From NCBI GenBank assembly GCA_009741485.1, contig CM019237.1, positions 49,848,050 to 49,912,049 on the forward strand: a DNA stretch of 64,000 nt, given 5' to 3'. The notes beneath the pieces are model-generated. The model had not been told where the DNA came from. It ran no database searches and saw only the letters and a list, made by a program, of their open reading frames with translations. Below are positions 26,756 through 40,169 of this stretch, piece by piece; position 1 is the first letter of the stretch; each line of letters begins with the position of its first letter. The stretch comes from Malurus cyaneus samueli (Eukaryota > Chordata > Aves > Passeriformes > Maluridae). The position numbers and the translations under genes are program-made.

Positions 26756-29582
26756 AGGAGGTGGTAAATAATAAAAATACCTCAAAGAATCAAACTCTTC
26801 ATGCTTCTTTCTTACCCTCAGTTTGTCTGCCGTCATTGAACAGGGTGAGAGCAGCTCTCTCGGAACACATCATTAATGTTTTCTGCCTGCATCTGCTGTA
26901 CCAAGGCAAAAAATGCTCCAAGCCCTGCCCCAGCCTTACATCCCCCAGTGCAGTTAATGTGCTAAGAGGCACTGTTTTGCCCTAGTAATCTTGTTTACAC
27001 GTTTCCACTGCATTTTATTTTCTGCGTGCCTGTGCTGTAATCTCATTTGCCAGCCTCAAAGGTAAAAACAAAACAGAATGAACTACCAAGAACAAAAAAG
27101 AAAAGGCAGGAGGCTCGCAGGAATGCCCTTGCTCATCTCACGTAGGCAGGAATGTGCTTTTTCCCCGCTGCCACGTGAGAAACTGCAGCTCTGTGCTCAG
27201 TGTTCCCCGAGTCCTGCCTGAATTCCCGAATGGACAGCACAAAGCAAAGGGATTTTCGGGCAGTTAATTCAGATAATTGTATTTTCCTGCTGCCTGTATA
27301 ACGGAAATGCCAGAGCTCAGGGGGCAGAGGATTCCACGTGCGCTCGCCTGCCGTATGTAGTGCACCGTACGCCTGCAGCTGCCCTCCTCTAGTCCCATCT
27401 GTTGGAGATTGATGTTGATTTTGCTCATCTTGCATCCTAAAACCCCAGCAATAATAATGAATGAATGCAGTGTTCAGTAGAGTGTTGGCAGCCGATTCAC
27501 GCCGATGGCAGGCACACGCTCTGAAAGGTTCCTTTGCTGCAAACACACTCACAGGGGTATAGAACTTGATCCAGGGATTAAGAATCCTGTCCTAGACAGG
27601 TCTTTGCACCACGTTCACCTCTGGGGATTTCAGTCCATCATCTTTCTTGTCATTAGGAGGCTTCTGTTGTGTTTCTTGACTACCTAGGGCTTCTTTTTCT
27701 GTAACTACAGGCACAAAGCCTAAGCACAGAGAAAGGTGCTGGGTAAGGACAGAGTCAGCTTCCAAGCAAGATCCCCTTTTCAAGCTGAAGATATTTTAAT
27801 TCGAATTTATTCTTTCATTGCAAATTAAAATGTGGTAAATAAAATCAAAATTATTTGATTAGCCTAGTCTGAAACTCAAGCTTATTAAATCATGAACTTG
27901 CCTCCTATCCTCTAATAATGACAAGGAGAAGCTGGAAAGAAATTAATGAACGTGCTTTTGGCAAAACAATAGCAGTTGCTCACCTAAATGAAAAAAGATG
28001 TCCTATAAATAGAAACCCTAATTATAAGCCAGCCACAGATGTTTGTTTACAGGAACATTTCCTGCTTCTGATTGGAGACTCCTAGATGTGTATACTATGC
28101 CTCCAGGATGTGAGGGGAATCAGGAGCTGTCATTTTGGGGTACATGAGAAAATACAGCTCCACTCAGCTCAGTGACGAAGATGTAAGGTAAGTCAGACAA
28201 GTCACCTGTCCCCATCACCTGTCATCAATCACAATCCTCAGATATCTCTTTGGACGTCCTATTGCCCATTCCCTGTGGTAAATATTCCACAGAGGAACAG
28301 CTTGAGTTGGTTCAGACTTAATTCTATTTAAATGGGACACTTTGCAATTTGTATGATTTAAAATCCTGAACAGAGGCTTGGCATACAGTATTAAACAGAC
28401 AAGGATGAGAAATGTCTTTCCCTCTTTGCTTTGAAAATAGCTGGATTTGATGGAGTCTTACTTGAAACAAGGACATGTTCCCAACACACTGAAAGTGATA
28501 GAAGATTTCCCACTGACTTCACTAAACCTTTGAGACCCAAAGGAATATTACAGAAGTAAAAAGCCAGCATTGTACAATGGCCTCGAGTTTCTGCTGGCAG
28601 TGAATGCCTTTTAACAAATATGCCAAAAAAAGATGAATCTCCCCAAAGCAGAAGAGACATTGAATGGTTTCATGCCCTTGCTCTGAGGGACTTTAATGTC
28701 CACAAATGCTCAGAGCGCTCAGAATTTTGATAAGTTCACTCTAAGATCAAAGGCTGTTTCAGAGACTCAGAAATCTCCTCATTAAAGTCTCAGTCCTGCA
28801 TCCATTTGTGCATCTGTTCATGTCAGTTAGAACTATGCCTCAGCACAGACCTGAGCACCTCACAGGATCTATCCAACAAATGAAAATCAGGGGAGTTGGC
28901 AGGAACTGGAAGATCCACGTGACAAGGATGAAGTCCTCCAGCAAAATGCCTAAGGCTTGCATCGGCTCACAGATTTCCCAGGTCACAGTACTCTATTCCT
29001 TAGTAGAGATGGTTAAAAAAACAAACAAACAAACAAATTCCTTTAAAAAGTTTGTGCTTCACATAAACACATTTCATTTAAATGCAGATAAATTCTGAGG
29101 TGTTCAGTGAGCAAAAACTGAAGAGCTCCAGTAATGTCAAGGAAATTAGGCTGTTTCATGCCAGCTGAGAATCTGCCTCAAGGACTCTAACAAGGCAAGA
29201 CCAGGTTCTACAGCATCCAATTCAAAGCATAGCAGGAAAATACTGTCCTCACACAAACTTCTCTGGTGAAATGGGTGACACTCCTTTGACTCATGTAACA
29301 TCAGTTGTAAATTTAGCCATGGAGGAGAACTGACATAAAGAACATAAACCTTTATGGAGCAGGAAAATCTACCTTTCAAGTCCAAACAGACTTAGGAAGA
29401 ATTGTTCCTGAGCTGAGCTTACCACTCAGGTAATGTTTTCACCTTCTCAAATCCCACATCAGAAGAACTTCAGTCTGTGACAGACAGATGTAGATACAGA
29501 TGTAGATAAAGAAATAGATATAAATATAGATTAACACATTTACAATTATCAGTTGTTATTATTCAGAAACTGTTATCACTGT

Positions 29583-29597
29583 CACACACACACACAC
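29583..29597. repeat. (CA)7 microsatellite
   Basis: Seven CA units followed by cgtg. Confidence 0.8.
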
Positions 29598-30374
29598 GTG
29601 ATATAGTTCTGCAGAATGGGGACATTATTTTATTGAGTTATAGATGGGGAAAAGGCATAAAGAATACAGGTAATGCACATATTTGAAATAGCAATATAAA
29701 CATAAACAAAAAAATGTTCAAGTTAAAGTCACATGAAAAATTAGACTAATCTGCAGATGCATTCTAGACTTGTATGTACAGCATTTTTATGCTAAAAGTA
29801 GAAATACAAACTCCAGAGATGCAAAACATCTCAAGAATACAAAATAAATAAACAAAGATGAGTGCCAATAAAAGAAAGAGAACAAACACTTGAACCTTCT
29901 TCCAAAATAATGAGAAAGTCTGATATGTAAGAACCATGGGAGAAGATGCCCAATCTGTGATAAGAACTCAATTTATTTCCAAACAAAAGCTCAGATAGTA
30001 AAGTCTGGTGCCTGGGAGTGAGCCCAAAGCATTTAAACTTTTCACACTCCCATTTTGGAGCTGAGCAGTTCCTCTATGAGAGAAACCTCTGAGCAGACCA
30101 GTGTTTCAGCAATCCCAGTGAAGAAATCCAACTTGCTGAGGATGTCCTCTGGATGGGGACATCACAGTTATTTATCCAGAGGGAAATTTTTCAGCAGCTT
30201 CTAATCCAAGATGACTTGAGAACAAGGAATAGGTCAGTGTGGTTTCAGACTCTGCAGCAGTGTCTTCCTAATGGTCAGTGTCTGCAGGAGGAGAGCAATC
30301 AAAAAGCTACAGTAAATAATGAGGAAAATTCATTAGGCCCCACACTGGATATAAAAATATGGCTCAGAATCAAG

Positions 30375-30475
30375 TAGTAGAAGGTGTCCTTTGCCCATGG
30401 TGGGGGTTTGGAATTAGAGGATCTTTAAGGTCCCCTCCAACCGAGGCCATGCTGTGATCCTCTGATTCTCTGAAA
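30375..30475 (+). mobile_element. CR1 LINE 3' fragment
   Basis: agaaggtgtcctttgcccatgg to aggtcccctccaaccgagg, with diverged terminal units (gtgatcctctgattctctga). Confidence 0.88.
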
Positions 30476-33400
30476 GATTCACCATTATTTCACTTTCCTC
30501 TCAAGGGCGTTGCAATTAATTGAGTGACAATGATCACCATTAGCCATTTTCCTGCTGGAAGTTTCTTCTTCATCAATTTGTTTGCATAACCAAATATCCT
30601 AGAGGAAAAAACAGCCCCATTTTCACTCCTACAATCCCTGCAAATTAGATTTTTATGGTAGATTTTTCCTCTCCAGAAAAATAGGTCAGTTCCCCTGCAG
30701 CAATGCACACAATCTGAGGCCCATATTTCTGCTTGGAATGAGCACACATGGAATGCAAGTGCCCCTTGGAGCTGGGCATCTGCACATGCCACCGACCACT
30801 TCGACTGGTCAAGCCACTATTTGCAGATTTCCCCTGCCTTCAGAGCTGAAGCGAGGCCTAAATACTTAAGCCTTTTTCTACTTCCAATCTCCCTCTCTGA
30901 AAATATGGACCATAAATATCCTCTCCCAGGAGATTAGTCCTGGAACCTTATTGGGCTTAAAGTTACGTTCAAACAATGTCCTAATAAAAACAAATAATAA
31001 ATAAAGAGCGTTCCAAGGACATCAAATCATTATTACAATGACTTCCATTTTTGTAGAACTTCCAAAATAAGTCTTTCTTTCTTTACGTATTGGAAAATAA
31101 AAAGACTTGGTATACGAGAATAAGTTAAATAGATGGAAATATGAAAGTAAAAAATAACAGGAGATTGCTTAAGAACAATATTTAAAATCAGGAAAGTTAT
31201 TCCTAAGTAACTTCCCAGGCAGCCTCTGTAAGACAAAATAGAAAAGAAAGAAGAACAAAAAAAAGGGGTTTTTCAACTTAGTGGGATCAAAGAACTTAGT
31301 TTTAACAGAGTCTGAAAGGGAGCAAGGAGTACCCTGATCATAACTTCGTACCTGAACCATAGGACTTTACACACACACACCCTTAAATCCATTACAATTC
31401 AATGGTGTCTTTTTACAGCATGTGTGTAAATGCTTCAGTTCATAAAGCAACTCTGAAAGAGCAAAGAGGAAAAAGAGAGCCCTACAAATATTGGTCATTC
31501 ACCTTGTGAGTTTCGGCAGTGTGGGGACCACACAGCCACCTCCCAGCCTGTCTCAGAAGGCTGCTCCCCACTTTTGGCAAAGTTTTCCACAGTCTTGAAG
31601 GTGAACTTAAGCCCTACGGTGACTTACATGAAAAAAAAGCCCAAATAAAAGAAAGCAGTAAAGTGAAATCCTTTGGAAAAGTTTTGAACTGAATCTGTGT
31701 GAAATGAAATAAACACTTCTCCCCATATCGGAGTGGCAAAGACAGTTTCTGTCAGAAGAGCTCTCCAAGTGTTAATCTGCAGTGAAGCCTCAGTGCCAGA
31801 GCTGGCACCCTTTGAAGTTAAAGGAAAAGCTCCTGCTGTTCTTTACGATGCCCAGATTCCTGACTGAATTGAAAAACAACAGAGTAAGAGGCTCCCTGAG
31901 CTCTGCCGAGCTCCCTGCAGATCACTGTCCAGTCACTAGAGATGTCAACAGGACTTACAAACCTCACACTGCCTAAGCTGGAAATGCTCCCTAGAAGGTC
32001 TCCTGATTTTGTTGTGAGTGATCACAGAGCAAAGCTAAGCCAGTACAGAATGGAAGATTTGATTAGAAAAAAGAGAAATTTGCACCTCAAAATAAAATAC
32101 TTGGGTTTTCATTTTTGTTTTTATTTTGCCAATTTAACTTTTCCTACTTTTTTTTCCTACTGATTCTAGAGCAAGAATCAAAGTTGAATTTCATGTGTAT
32201 TTTCATATTCTTCTCTTCTTTCTTCTTTTGAAGGAAGGAAAGAATAAAAAAAATAGAAGGTTGGAAAATGAAAAGGACTTTACTAATTTAAATTTTGAAT
32301 AAAGGAATTTTTTTCAGTTGATGTCAAATTAACGGAACTTGATGTTTTCATGCAAACATGGCAAATACAAATGTAGCATTTTGACACTCTTTGATTTCAT
32401 ATTGCCTGCAGCAGGAACTTCTCGATTAAGAATTTTCAGCCAACTTAAAGGCCCAAGTATTAGGAGTCCCTGCAATCTGGCATCCTGAGCCATAATCTTC
32501 CCGAATAGCACGGAGGGGTCTGTTTGAGCAGCAGAGCATCTATGCTACAGCAGAGTGGTGCCTGTAATACAAGCGAGGATAACGCAGGGTAAGAGATTAA
32601 TATTCTGCATCATACTGGGCTCTGTTATTTTTATCCTGCTGTTTCCTTCACTCACCATCTCATGACTCACACCCTCCCCACACTGGAATTTCTGCCTCAA
32701 TCTCGTGGCTCGCTGGTGTGTTTAGGGAAGACGTGGAGAGTAATCTGGAGAACACCGCTCCGGCTTGAGCTCCAGGTCATTCTGGAAAACACAGACAGAC
32801 ACCAGAATTTACTGATTTAGCACATACCTGCTGTTGCAGCCTCTTCAGCAAACTGTCTTCAGCACTTACGAGGGTTGCAGATCTTCCATGATTTTATAGC
32901 CTCAGTGATGTTACTGGATATAAATCCAGCTTTCAGACAATCACATGGAGAGCTGGCACTGCACCAGCCTTTAGCGAAAGTACAGGACTCAACCTGAGAG
33001 GTGGTAAAAGGCTCATGAGAGACAGGTGAATGTAATTCAAGAGGAGTGAAAGAGCTGTTCCTTACACATTTCATCTAAACCCCAATACAGTGTGCTGCTG
33101 TAGGATCCTGCACTCACACTTCCCAGTGGATCCAGTTCCCCAAATGCCTGGACTCCAACTTCTGTTTAAACCCAGAAGTAACATTTCTAGTTTGCTAGTT
33201 AGGAAACTAAACTCTACCTCATCCCAGAAATGAGGCTGATCAGGGGAAACATAATTATTTTCTCTTACCTCCTCGATGAGTTTTAAGGGCTCCTGCTCAA
33301 GAATCGCAATTCCCTCCTTTCCCTGTATCTGAACTTCTATCTCCATCTTCCTGAGGGCATTTTCTAACCAGTCAGAAGCCAAGATCACAGAAGGTTCACT

Positions 33401-34875
33401 CTTTATATGAACAAGCAAATATTCCCTAGGCTAGAGCGAGTACTTCAAGCAGCAAGTGGACACCATATCATCCTTCAAAAAAGATTTGCACCAGAAAATA
33501 ACTGATAAATCAGTCTAGAAGAGGTTTCCTCCTGTTATGCTCTGCCACTTCCAAGAATCAATTTCATTGATAGGAGCCAAAGAAGCCTTGTCCACTGAAT
33601 ATTTACATCTTGCCAAAAAAAAAAAGGCATTTATCTGGGGAAAGGGGAATAAAACCCTAACTGAGGTATGAGGATTCCAATCAGCACCAAGATTCGCCTC
33701 ACACAGGCACTGAAGCAATGAGATCTCCAGGACCCTGGTGTGTATCTAGCCAAAGTAATCCCCTTTTTTGCTGAGAAGGTAGGTAGGAGTCAGCTTGGTT
33801 CTGGAGTCAGTTTAGCAGAAGGATCACTTATGATCCATTGTGTTATTCCAGCTTTCACAGGCTGACATAGCAAAGCATGTCAAATAGCCCTTTCTCACAA
33901 GCTTTTAGACATGCTGGCCTCCTGCTTTTTCTGTTTGCTCTAGTCTGGCTCTGCAGGTAACACTGGAAAACATAGGCACGTTTCATTCCTGTGAATGTTT
34001 TGTTCTCCAGATCTGTCCTGAGGCAAGCTCCCTACCCCGCCACGTCAACTCAAGCCCCTCACATTTCACACGGATTGCTGATGATGACTCAGAACAGTCA
34101 ACGAGTCTTTTGTTGGTGAAACAGCCTAATCCAGCAAAGATTGTTGCTCAGAACCCAGACACCAGCTCAAGCCACCCATCACATGTTCTGCCCTCTCCTC
34201 TTGTCCCTTCCCAACATAACTGGCTGCCCGGAGCGGGGCAGATGTGCATCATGGAGCAGGAAAGCTGACAGCTTGCACATCTATGCCACATCCAAATGTC
34301 AGGTCTCCCCTGAATCCAAAGGGCAGAAGCTTCCCTCAGTCCACCCTCAATCCAGAAATGTGACCTCAACACAACAGTCATGCCCTTCCTCTCAGACAAT
34401 TCCTCCAGCTGGAGGATGATCAATGCAAGGGCCCCAGGAGAGGCTGAGGAGGATGTGATTACTGACCTGAAATGAAGCCTGTGCACACTGCAGGAGAAGC
34501 TTCCACTAAAATCTCTTCCACTGGAGTCAGCACCTCAGGACAACAAATGCTGCTGCAGCTGGAAAGAAGATTACTGAAAAAAAAAAATAAAAAAAAAAAA
34601 GCTAAAGGGAATTGGAGCAGCCAGAGAAAATCTTGTTAATGCAGTAGTGTCCTGCTGTGAGCTTTCTGTTTAACAGAGAGGCTCCTTGGTACTACTGAGT
34701 TAAACAAGTTTTTGCTCTTAAACACCTCTCAGCAGTCCTTTAGAGTAAGGTTTGTCCTGAGCTGCAACCTCCTGTTCTGAACCTGTCTTTGCAGCTTTTT
34801 GAAGTGGACTCTGAATCAAAATGAACCCTTTCAATATTCTACTTTTCAGCTCTGTTTTACCACCTGAGTTGCACA
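30476..34875. other. Gene-poor stretch
   Basis: 4.4 kb, AT-rich, with a short AC run at 31369-31381 and an interrupted A-tract at 34577-34600. A 115-codon minus frame at 33071-33418 is charged but unrecognised. No gene called. Confidence 0.5.
34577..34600. repeat. Interrupted A tract (A11-T-A12)
   Basis: Simple homopolymer with a single T. Confidence 0.8.
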
Positions 34876-35198
34876 AAAGGTCAGGAAAGGACATACAAAT
34901 ATCTCAAAGAGGGTGCCAAGAGGATGGTGCCAGGCTCTCTTCAGTGGTGCCCAGAGACAGGATGAGGAGCAATGGCCATAAACTAAACACAAGAAGTTTA
35001 ATCTCAACATGAGGAAGAACTTCCTTCCATTTAGTGTGGAACAGCTGCCCAGGAAGGGCCTGGAGTCTTCTCCTCTGGAGACCCACCTGGACATGTTCCT
35101 GTGTCCCCTGCTCTGGGTGACCCTGCCTGGGCAGGGGTGTGGGACTGGATGATCTCCAGAGGTCCCTTCTAGGCCTAAAGGTTCTGTGATTCTGTGAA
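34876..35198 (+). mobile_element. CR1 LINE 3' fragment, different subfamily
   Basis: gccaagaggatggtgccaggctc through ctcaacatgaggaagaacttc and ggatgatctccagaggtccc, ending gttctgtgattctgtgaaag. This is the 'aggaagaacttc' type, distinct from the 'gtgagggtggtgagg' copies. Confidence 0.9.
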
Positions 35199-36947
35199 AG
35201 CAATTGCTCAGAACAGTCAGGAAATGACTTACAAAGAGTAGCTTTCCATTCACACAAAGTTGGTCTCTGCACTTCCACCCACTCCTCCAGTCACAAGAAA
35301 AGGAAGATGGGAGGACACTTTTGTAGTCAGCTGGAGCATGGGACAGAGCAAAGCAAGGAATTTTCTCCATTAACTGTTTTTTATGGAGGATGTTAGGTCC
35401 TCAGAAGAGGAATTTTTCATGGAAACATCCGTGATTCAATCCAGAGTTCTCTGGTTTCCTCTTGCAGATGGTAACTTGCAGTTCCCGAAAACTGGAGCAG
35501 GGTGGTTCATTATAAACAAGACTTTTAATATTCCAGAAAAAACCCCAAACCCTAGTATGATTTTCTTTTAGTGATTCAGACGAAGAAACTGCAATCTAGA
35601 AGGTAAACTAAATACTAAAATGTATATAATCACTACCATTTCCAGAGAGCAATGATCAAAATTGCCTAACATCTGTACACTGCATGTTACTCCATCTTCA
35701 TGGCAAATAGATGGTTACCATTCGATAGAAATGTCATCTGGCACTGAAAACAACAAAGGATGGTAGTTCCCCGCTCAGAGCATCACTGAAAAGCACTTAA
35801 AGCTACTGATGTAAGATTAAAGCCTTAAAAATAAAACCACATCATTAAAGAGCAGGAATTCTGCCTTGAACATGAAGTGTCACCAGTTTCAAGACAAGTA
35901 TAGTCCTATATTTGGAACAAGAATTAATGGGAAAGGAATCTCAAAAACCCAAACATCACTACTCGATATTTCGGCATGAGAAATGTGTGAGATATTTCTC
36001 TGTCTTACAAAGACTTTCTAACCTAACAGGAATGGTTCTCAGTTTGCTTTTTCAAGAAACTACGAGTTTTGTCCTTTTTACTATTAACTGATTTATGCAA
36101 ATTTTATCCTTATCCTTGTCTATGAATTAATGAGTTGCCAATCTCACTGTATTTTCAGTAAGATCAGCACCAGATGGAGAGCAGACTTGCTTAATAAGAG
36201 GTTTTATCAAAAGAGTAATTCAGCAAATATACATCTGAAATGAAGTGTCTATACTGACAAGTCTAACAAACTTTCCTAAGATACGATCTGATTCTGTGGT
36301 AGCTGTTTTAAGTTCCTGGAATTGTTCAGTATCCTCTACTAGAACCATGCTGTCCAAAATGGCCAAACTGAGCCTTGAGCTCAGTTCTGACCCCTGTGAA
36401 GTCAGTGGCACCAAACCAAGTGTCTTCCACTGCATCAGGACAGTGGCTTGTTTTTGTCAGACACTGGCCATTGCCGGAAGTGCACCCTTTGCCTGCCACA
36501 GTAAGGCCTAGATTAACTCTTTCATCTCCAGCTTAATTAGATCAGCCTCGACATCTTCACCAGTTTTACAGCAAACATTCTGTGGCAGTGTCTTTCCTCC
36601 GTTCCCACTCCTACACAGGCTCTGTGAGCAGAGACCTTCTCCCTGTGAACTGGGAACGTAGACCAGGACCAGCTTCCTGTCAGAAAAACACAGGGTTAAC
36701 TGAAACAACAGCAACTCCCCTCATCAAATGTAGCATCGGGTCAGGTTTGCCTGCCACAAAAGTAATTGTGGCTGGCACAAGGAATGTTGAGTCTGTCAGG
36801 GTGCCACTCGCCAGGTGCTGCAGGAGCTTGTGGGAGGTGTTGCTGTGACTCATGGAGCTGTCAGAGCTATGGGGCAGCTCAGTGAGACAGCCCTGCTGCT
36901 GGTACAAGGCACCAGGCCGTTCACAAACCCAAAAGGAGCAAAAGATG
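35199..36947. other. Non-coding sequence
   Basis: No gene or repeat recognised. Open frames at 36,220-36,850 lack motifs. Confidence 0.5.
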
Positions 36948-37350
36948 TTCCAGGAGTGGGCATGGGGCAGCCACAGCTGCTCTGGGCAGCCTGTGCCAAG
37001 GCCTCACCACCATCACAGGGAAGGATTTCTTCCTCAAATCCCATCTAAAGCTGCTCTCTGTCAGTGTGAAGCCATTCCCCCTTGTCCTGTCACTCCAGGC
37101 CCTTGTCAAGAGTCTCTCTTCATCTTTCCTTGTGGCTCCCTTCAGGCACTGCAAGGCCACAGTGAGTCACCCCAAAGCCTTCTCTTCTCCAGTGGAACAT
37201 CCCAACTCTCTCAGCCTTCCTCCCAGCAGAGCTGCTCCCTCCCTCTGATCCCCTCGGATTGTGGCACACATGGCCAGGGCAGGGCCAGCTGTCACCCACA
37301 GCACCCACAGGTCCTTCTTCCAGAGCTGCTCCATCTTCTCATCCCCTCCT
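36948..37350 (-). mobile_element. CR1 LINE 3' fragment
   Basis: Same family as the copies at 3.5 and 13.8 kb (cagcctgtgccaaggcctcaccacc, then ccttgtcctgtcactccaggcccttg), with small deletions. A T17 run follows at 37397-37413. Confidence 0.92.
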
Positions 37351-37413
37351 GGACTGATCCCAGGGCTTTGCGCTCTACAGCTAAGAATGGTTAAGATTTT
37401 TTTTTTTTTTTTT

Positions 37414-39171
37414 CATCCCTTATAAGATTGAGGATTGAAATCCTGATAGGATTTTTATCCCTTCATTCAATGCCTATGAAATGTGATAACAGCTATGACA
37501 TAACTGGTACTGAGCAGCACACATCACCCTCAATGCTACCTGTACTTCACCATGGCTGATACACCAATGGCCCTCAACACCCACAGATAACAAAAAGAAT
37601 GTAGCATAATAAAAAATTGTCAGCACCTTGTTGAATTGTTCTCTTTGTGTACAGCAATTATGGAGATGGCAATGACTATTATCTCTGCTTGAAATGACTT
37701 CATTGTCCTCTCTGATTCTTGAGATGACTTTTAAAAATAGGGATTGTCTACCTAGGAAAAAGCTTGTTTTGGTTAGTCCCTGCACAGCCATTCTCCCTAA
37801 ATAATAAAGATTACATTTGCTTTAGTATTCCAAGTGCACTCAGTTACATGTAAGTCAGACCTACCATTATTCCAAATGTGGTTATTCACAGAGGAATGTG
37901 CTCCATATCAACTCATCATAATTAAGAACTATTTTTTTTCTAATTTCCATTCAGATAACACTTCCCAAGTGTTTCCATGTAGGTGAAGCCTTACAGCTTT
38001 AGAAAAAAAAAACTCTCTCCAATCTCTGGTCATTCTCTACAGGTGAAAAATTGCTGTAAATTCTTGTCTGTAAAATCTGAAGAGCCACAGTAATGTCCCT
38101 GTTACATGCACTGCATTTTCCCAAAACAAATTGCAGGAGCAAAACAGGTCAAAGTTCTAGAACAGAAACTGCAAGATGATTATCAGAATATACATGTGTT
38201 GTGGCAATACCCCAGTTTATATTACTGTTTCCAAACACATTTTGATTTAGGGTATGACAAAAGGTAGGACTCAGTTGTTGGGAATAGCCTTTTGTTTTCT
38301 ATTTTCTTTCTTCTCTTTCTTCTTTCTTTTTTTTTTTTCCTTTTTTTTTCTGGAAAATATTGGCTTTTGTAAGATATTTCTTGCTTTTAGTCTGTGTGCT
38401 TATAGCATTATTTTGAAAAGCCACTAGGCAGATGGTCCCCAAATGTGAGTTAATAACTTGTAGGTAGCTTTTGGGGAAGCTTTTTGAAATCCTTTCATGC
38501 GGAATGATTTCACAAACTGCCTGCAATGCCATTCTTTGGCTATTAGAACAGACTATTCCAAAATGTTCAAGAGAAAAAATGGCAGATCATGTTCCATTTG
38601 TTTTGCAGTGGGCTGCTACATTTATTTTACACGGGTAAAAGAACATAAAGGGAAAAAAAAAGCCATCTACAAGGCTTTCACTGAAGATTTTTCTAGACCC
38701 TGAAAGTTATAGCAGGCTTCAAGGTGAGGATGTTTGAGCGTCTGCCCCTTTTCTGCAGCATTTCTTACCTTTCAAAATAAGATTGCTTTTTGAGAGAGTA
38801 GCACAGGCTGAATATTCAACAATCATGAGTCAGACTTCACAGGTTAATGTAAAAATAAGATTAATGTAGAAATCGGATTTCAAACAGGAGGCTCTTCCTG
38901 TTCACCATTGGTTTGGCAGAGATACTGTGTGCTTTGCATGGTATAAAGTTAGAAGTGTTGCAAGTGTCCGGTCTGGCGAGCATTTCATCACTGGTTTTGA
39001 AAAGATTTCACCTGAAATCCATCACTACACCAATGACAACATTCTGCAGTCTTTCTTAACATTGGCAGCACATCAAATGCTTTCTGATGCTCACCCAGCT
39101 GTGCCCATGTGTGAACCAATCAGGTATAATTTCCCTGTCTCCAGGCTGATTCATAACTTCAGAAAATGGAA
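37414..39171. other. Non-coding sequence
   Basis: Contains a CT-rich stretch at about 38300-38350. Nothing else recognised. Confidence 0.5.
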
Positions 39172-39480
39172 CAGAAAAATAGAATATTTTCAGTTGGAAA
39201 GGCCCAACTGTCTGAGCACTCATTTCCCAGTGTATATTGTGCCCAGCCTTCCTCTGTTCCAGGTGCAGGATTCAGCATTTGTTCTTGTTACATTTCACCC
39301 CATGGCTCACAGAACAATGCTCCAACCTCTCAAGGGCTCTTGGCCCTGAAGACAGTCAGCAGCATCTCCCACTTTGGTGTCACCAGCAAATTTCTAATGG
39401 TGTCTGAGACTCCAGATTGTTTACAAATAAGTCAACAGGACTGGCCATGGACTTGAGCCCTGAAGAAACAAGGCCCAAGA
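39172..39480 (-). mobile_element. Old CR1 LINE copy with internal deletion
   Basis: Begins with a decayed 3' end (agaatattttcagttggaaaggcc), then jumps to internal sequence: aggtgcaggattcagcattt, ttggtgtcaccagcaaatttc and caggactggccatgg, which match CR1 sequence far upstream of the UTR. The middle is missing. Confidence 0.75.
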
Positions 39481-40108
39481 CATAAAAAACCCACCAGCTC
39501 AGAGGCCCAGGTTGATAGTTACAGCAAGCGGTACTTTTTCCTCGAGCACAGAAACCCTCCCAAACATAACATAACATAAGGAACCAGAAAATGACAGTTC
39601 CTTCTCGATAGGGCCAGAGTCTGGAGGACAAAGGAGAGCTCTAAGATGTACTTCTGTCTCAGAAATCACACATTGCTAAATGAAATATACCTGATTTCTT
39701 TTTTTTATGAGAAAGAACCCCCAGCTGCTTCACTGCTCACAGAGAGCCCACACAGGAGGCCTATGAGCCACATTTTATGTGTCATTGTTGGAAGGGTCTC
39801 ATCCACACAATCAGTGATGGCACAGTCTAAGGATGTAAACAAAGGGGATTGCACTGACTAGACCAGAAGGGTGAAGTCTGTTGATAAACGTGTTTGCAAA
39901 TAACTTCACAGTTTCATGTTAACTTACATCTATAAAATATGTGGCCAAAAATCCTCCCCATCAGGAAATGAGCCCTATTCTCCTGCAGCCCAGCTCTGTG
40001 TGATCAGTGGTGAGTTATTGAGAGCTCAGCCCTGTTCTTCAGTTCAAGTCTTAACATGGCATAGTGATGATAATGCTTTGCTTTCCTTCCTGTGCATTCT
40101 CAAAAAGT

Positions 40109-40169
40109 CCTACAGCAAATCTACCGGTGGATAATTCCTAATAATTATCCTACAGATAATCTACCAGTG
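40109..40169. repeat. Imperfect direct repeat around an AT-rich core
   Basis: cctacagcaaatctaccggtgg and cctacagataatctaccagtgg are separated by taattccta-type sequence; unit spacing about 40 bases. Confidence 0.5.

Larger units (their letters stand above)
25693..30374. other. Gene-poor stretch
   Basis: 4.7 kb with T/G low complexity at 26708-26755, GT-rich sequence near 26600, AAAC repeats near 29017-29036, GATA-like repeats at 29490-29530 and (CA)7 at 29583-29597. No gene recognised. Confidence 0.55.

Noticed and set aside
33071..33418. 115-codon charged minus-strand frame
   Set aside because: Looks protein-like over a short stretch, but no recognisable domain or splice signals; left as non-coding.
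36852..37394. 180-codon plus-strand frame
   Set aside because: Overlaps a minus-oriented CR1 copy; repeat shadow.
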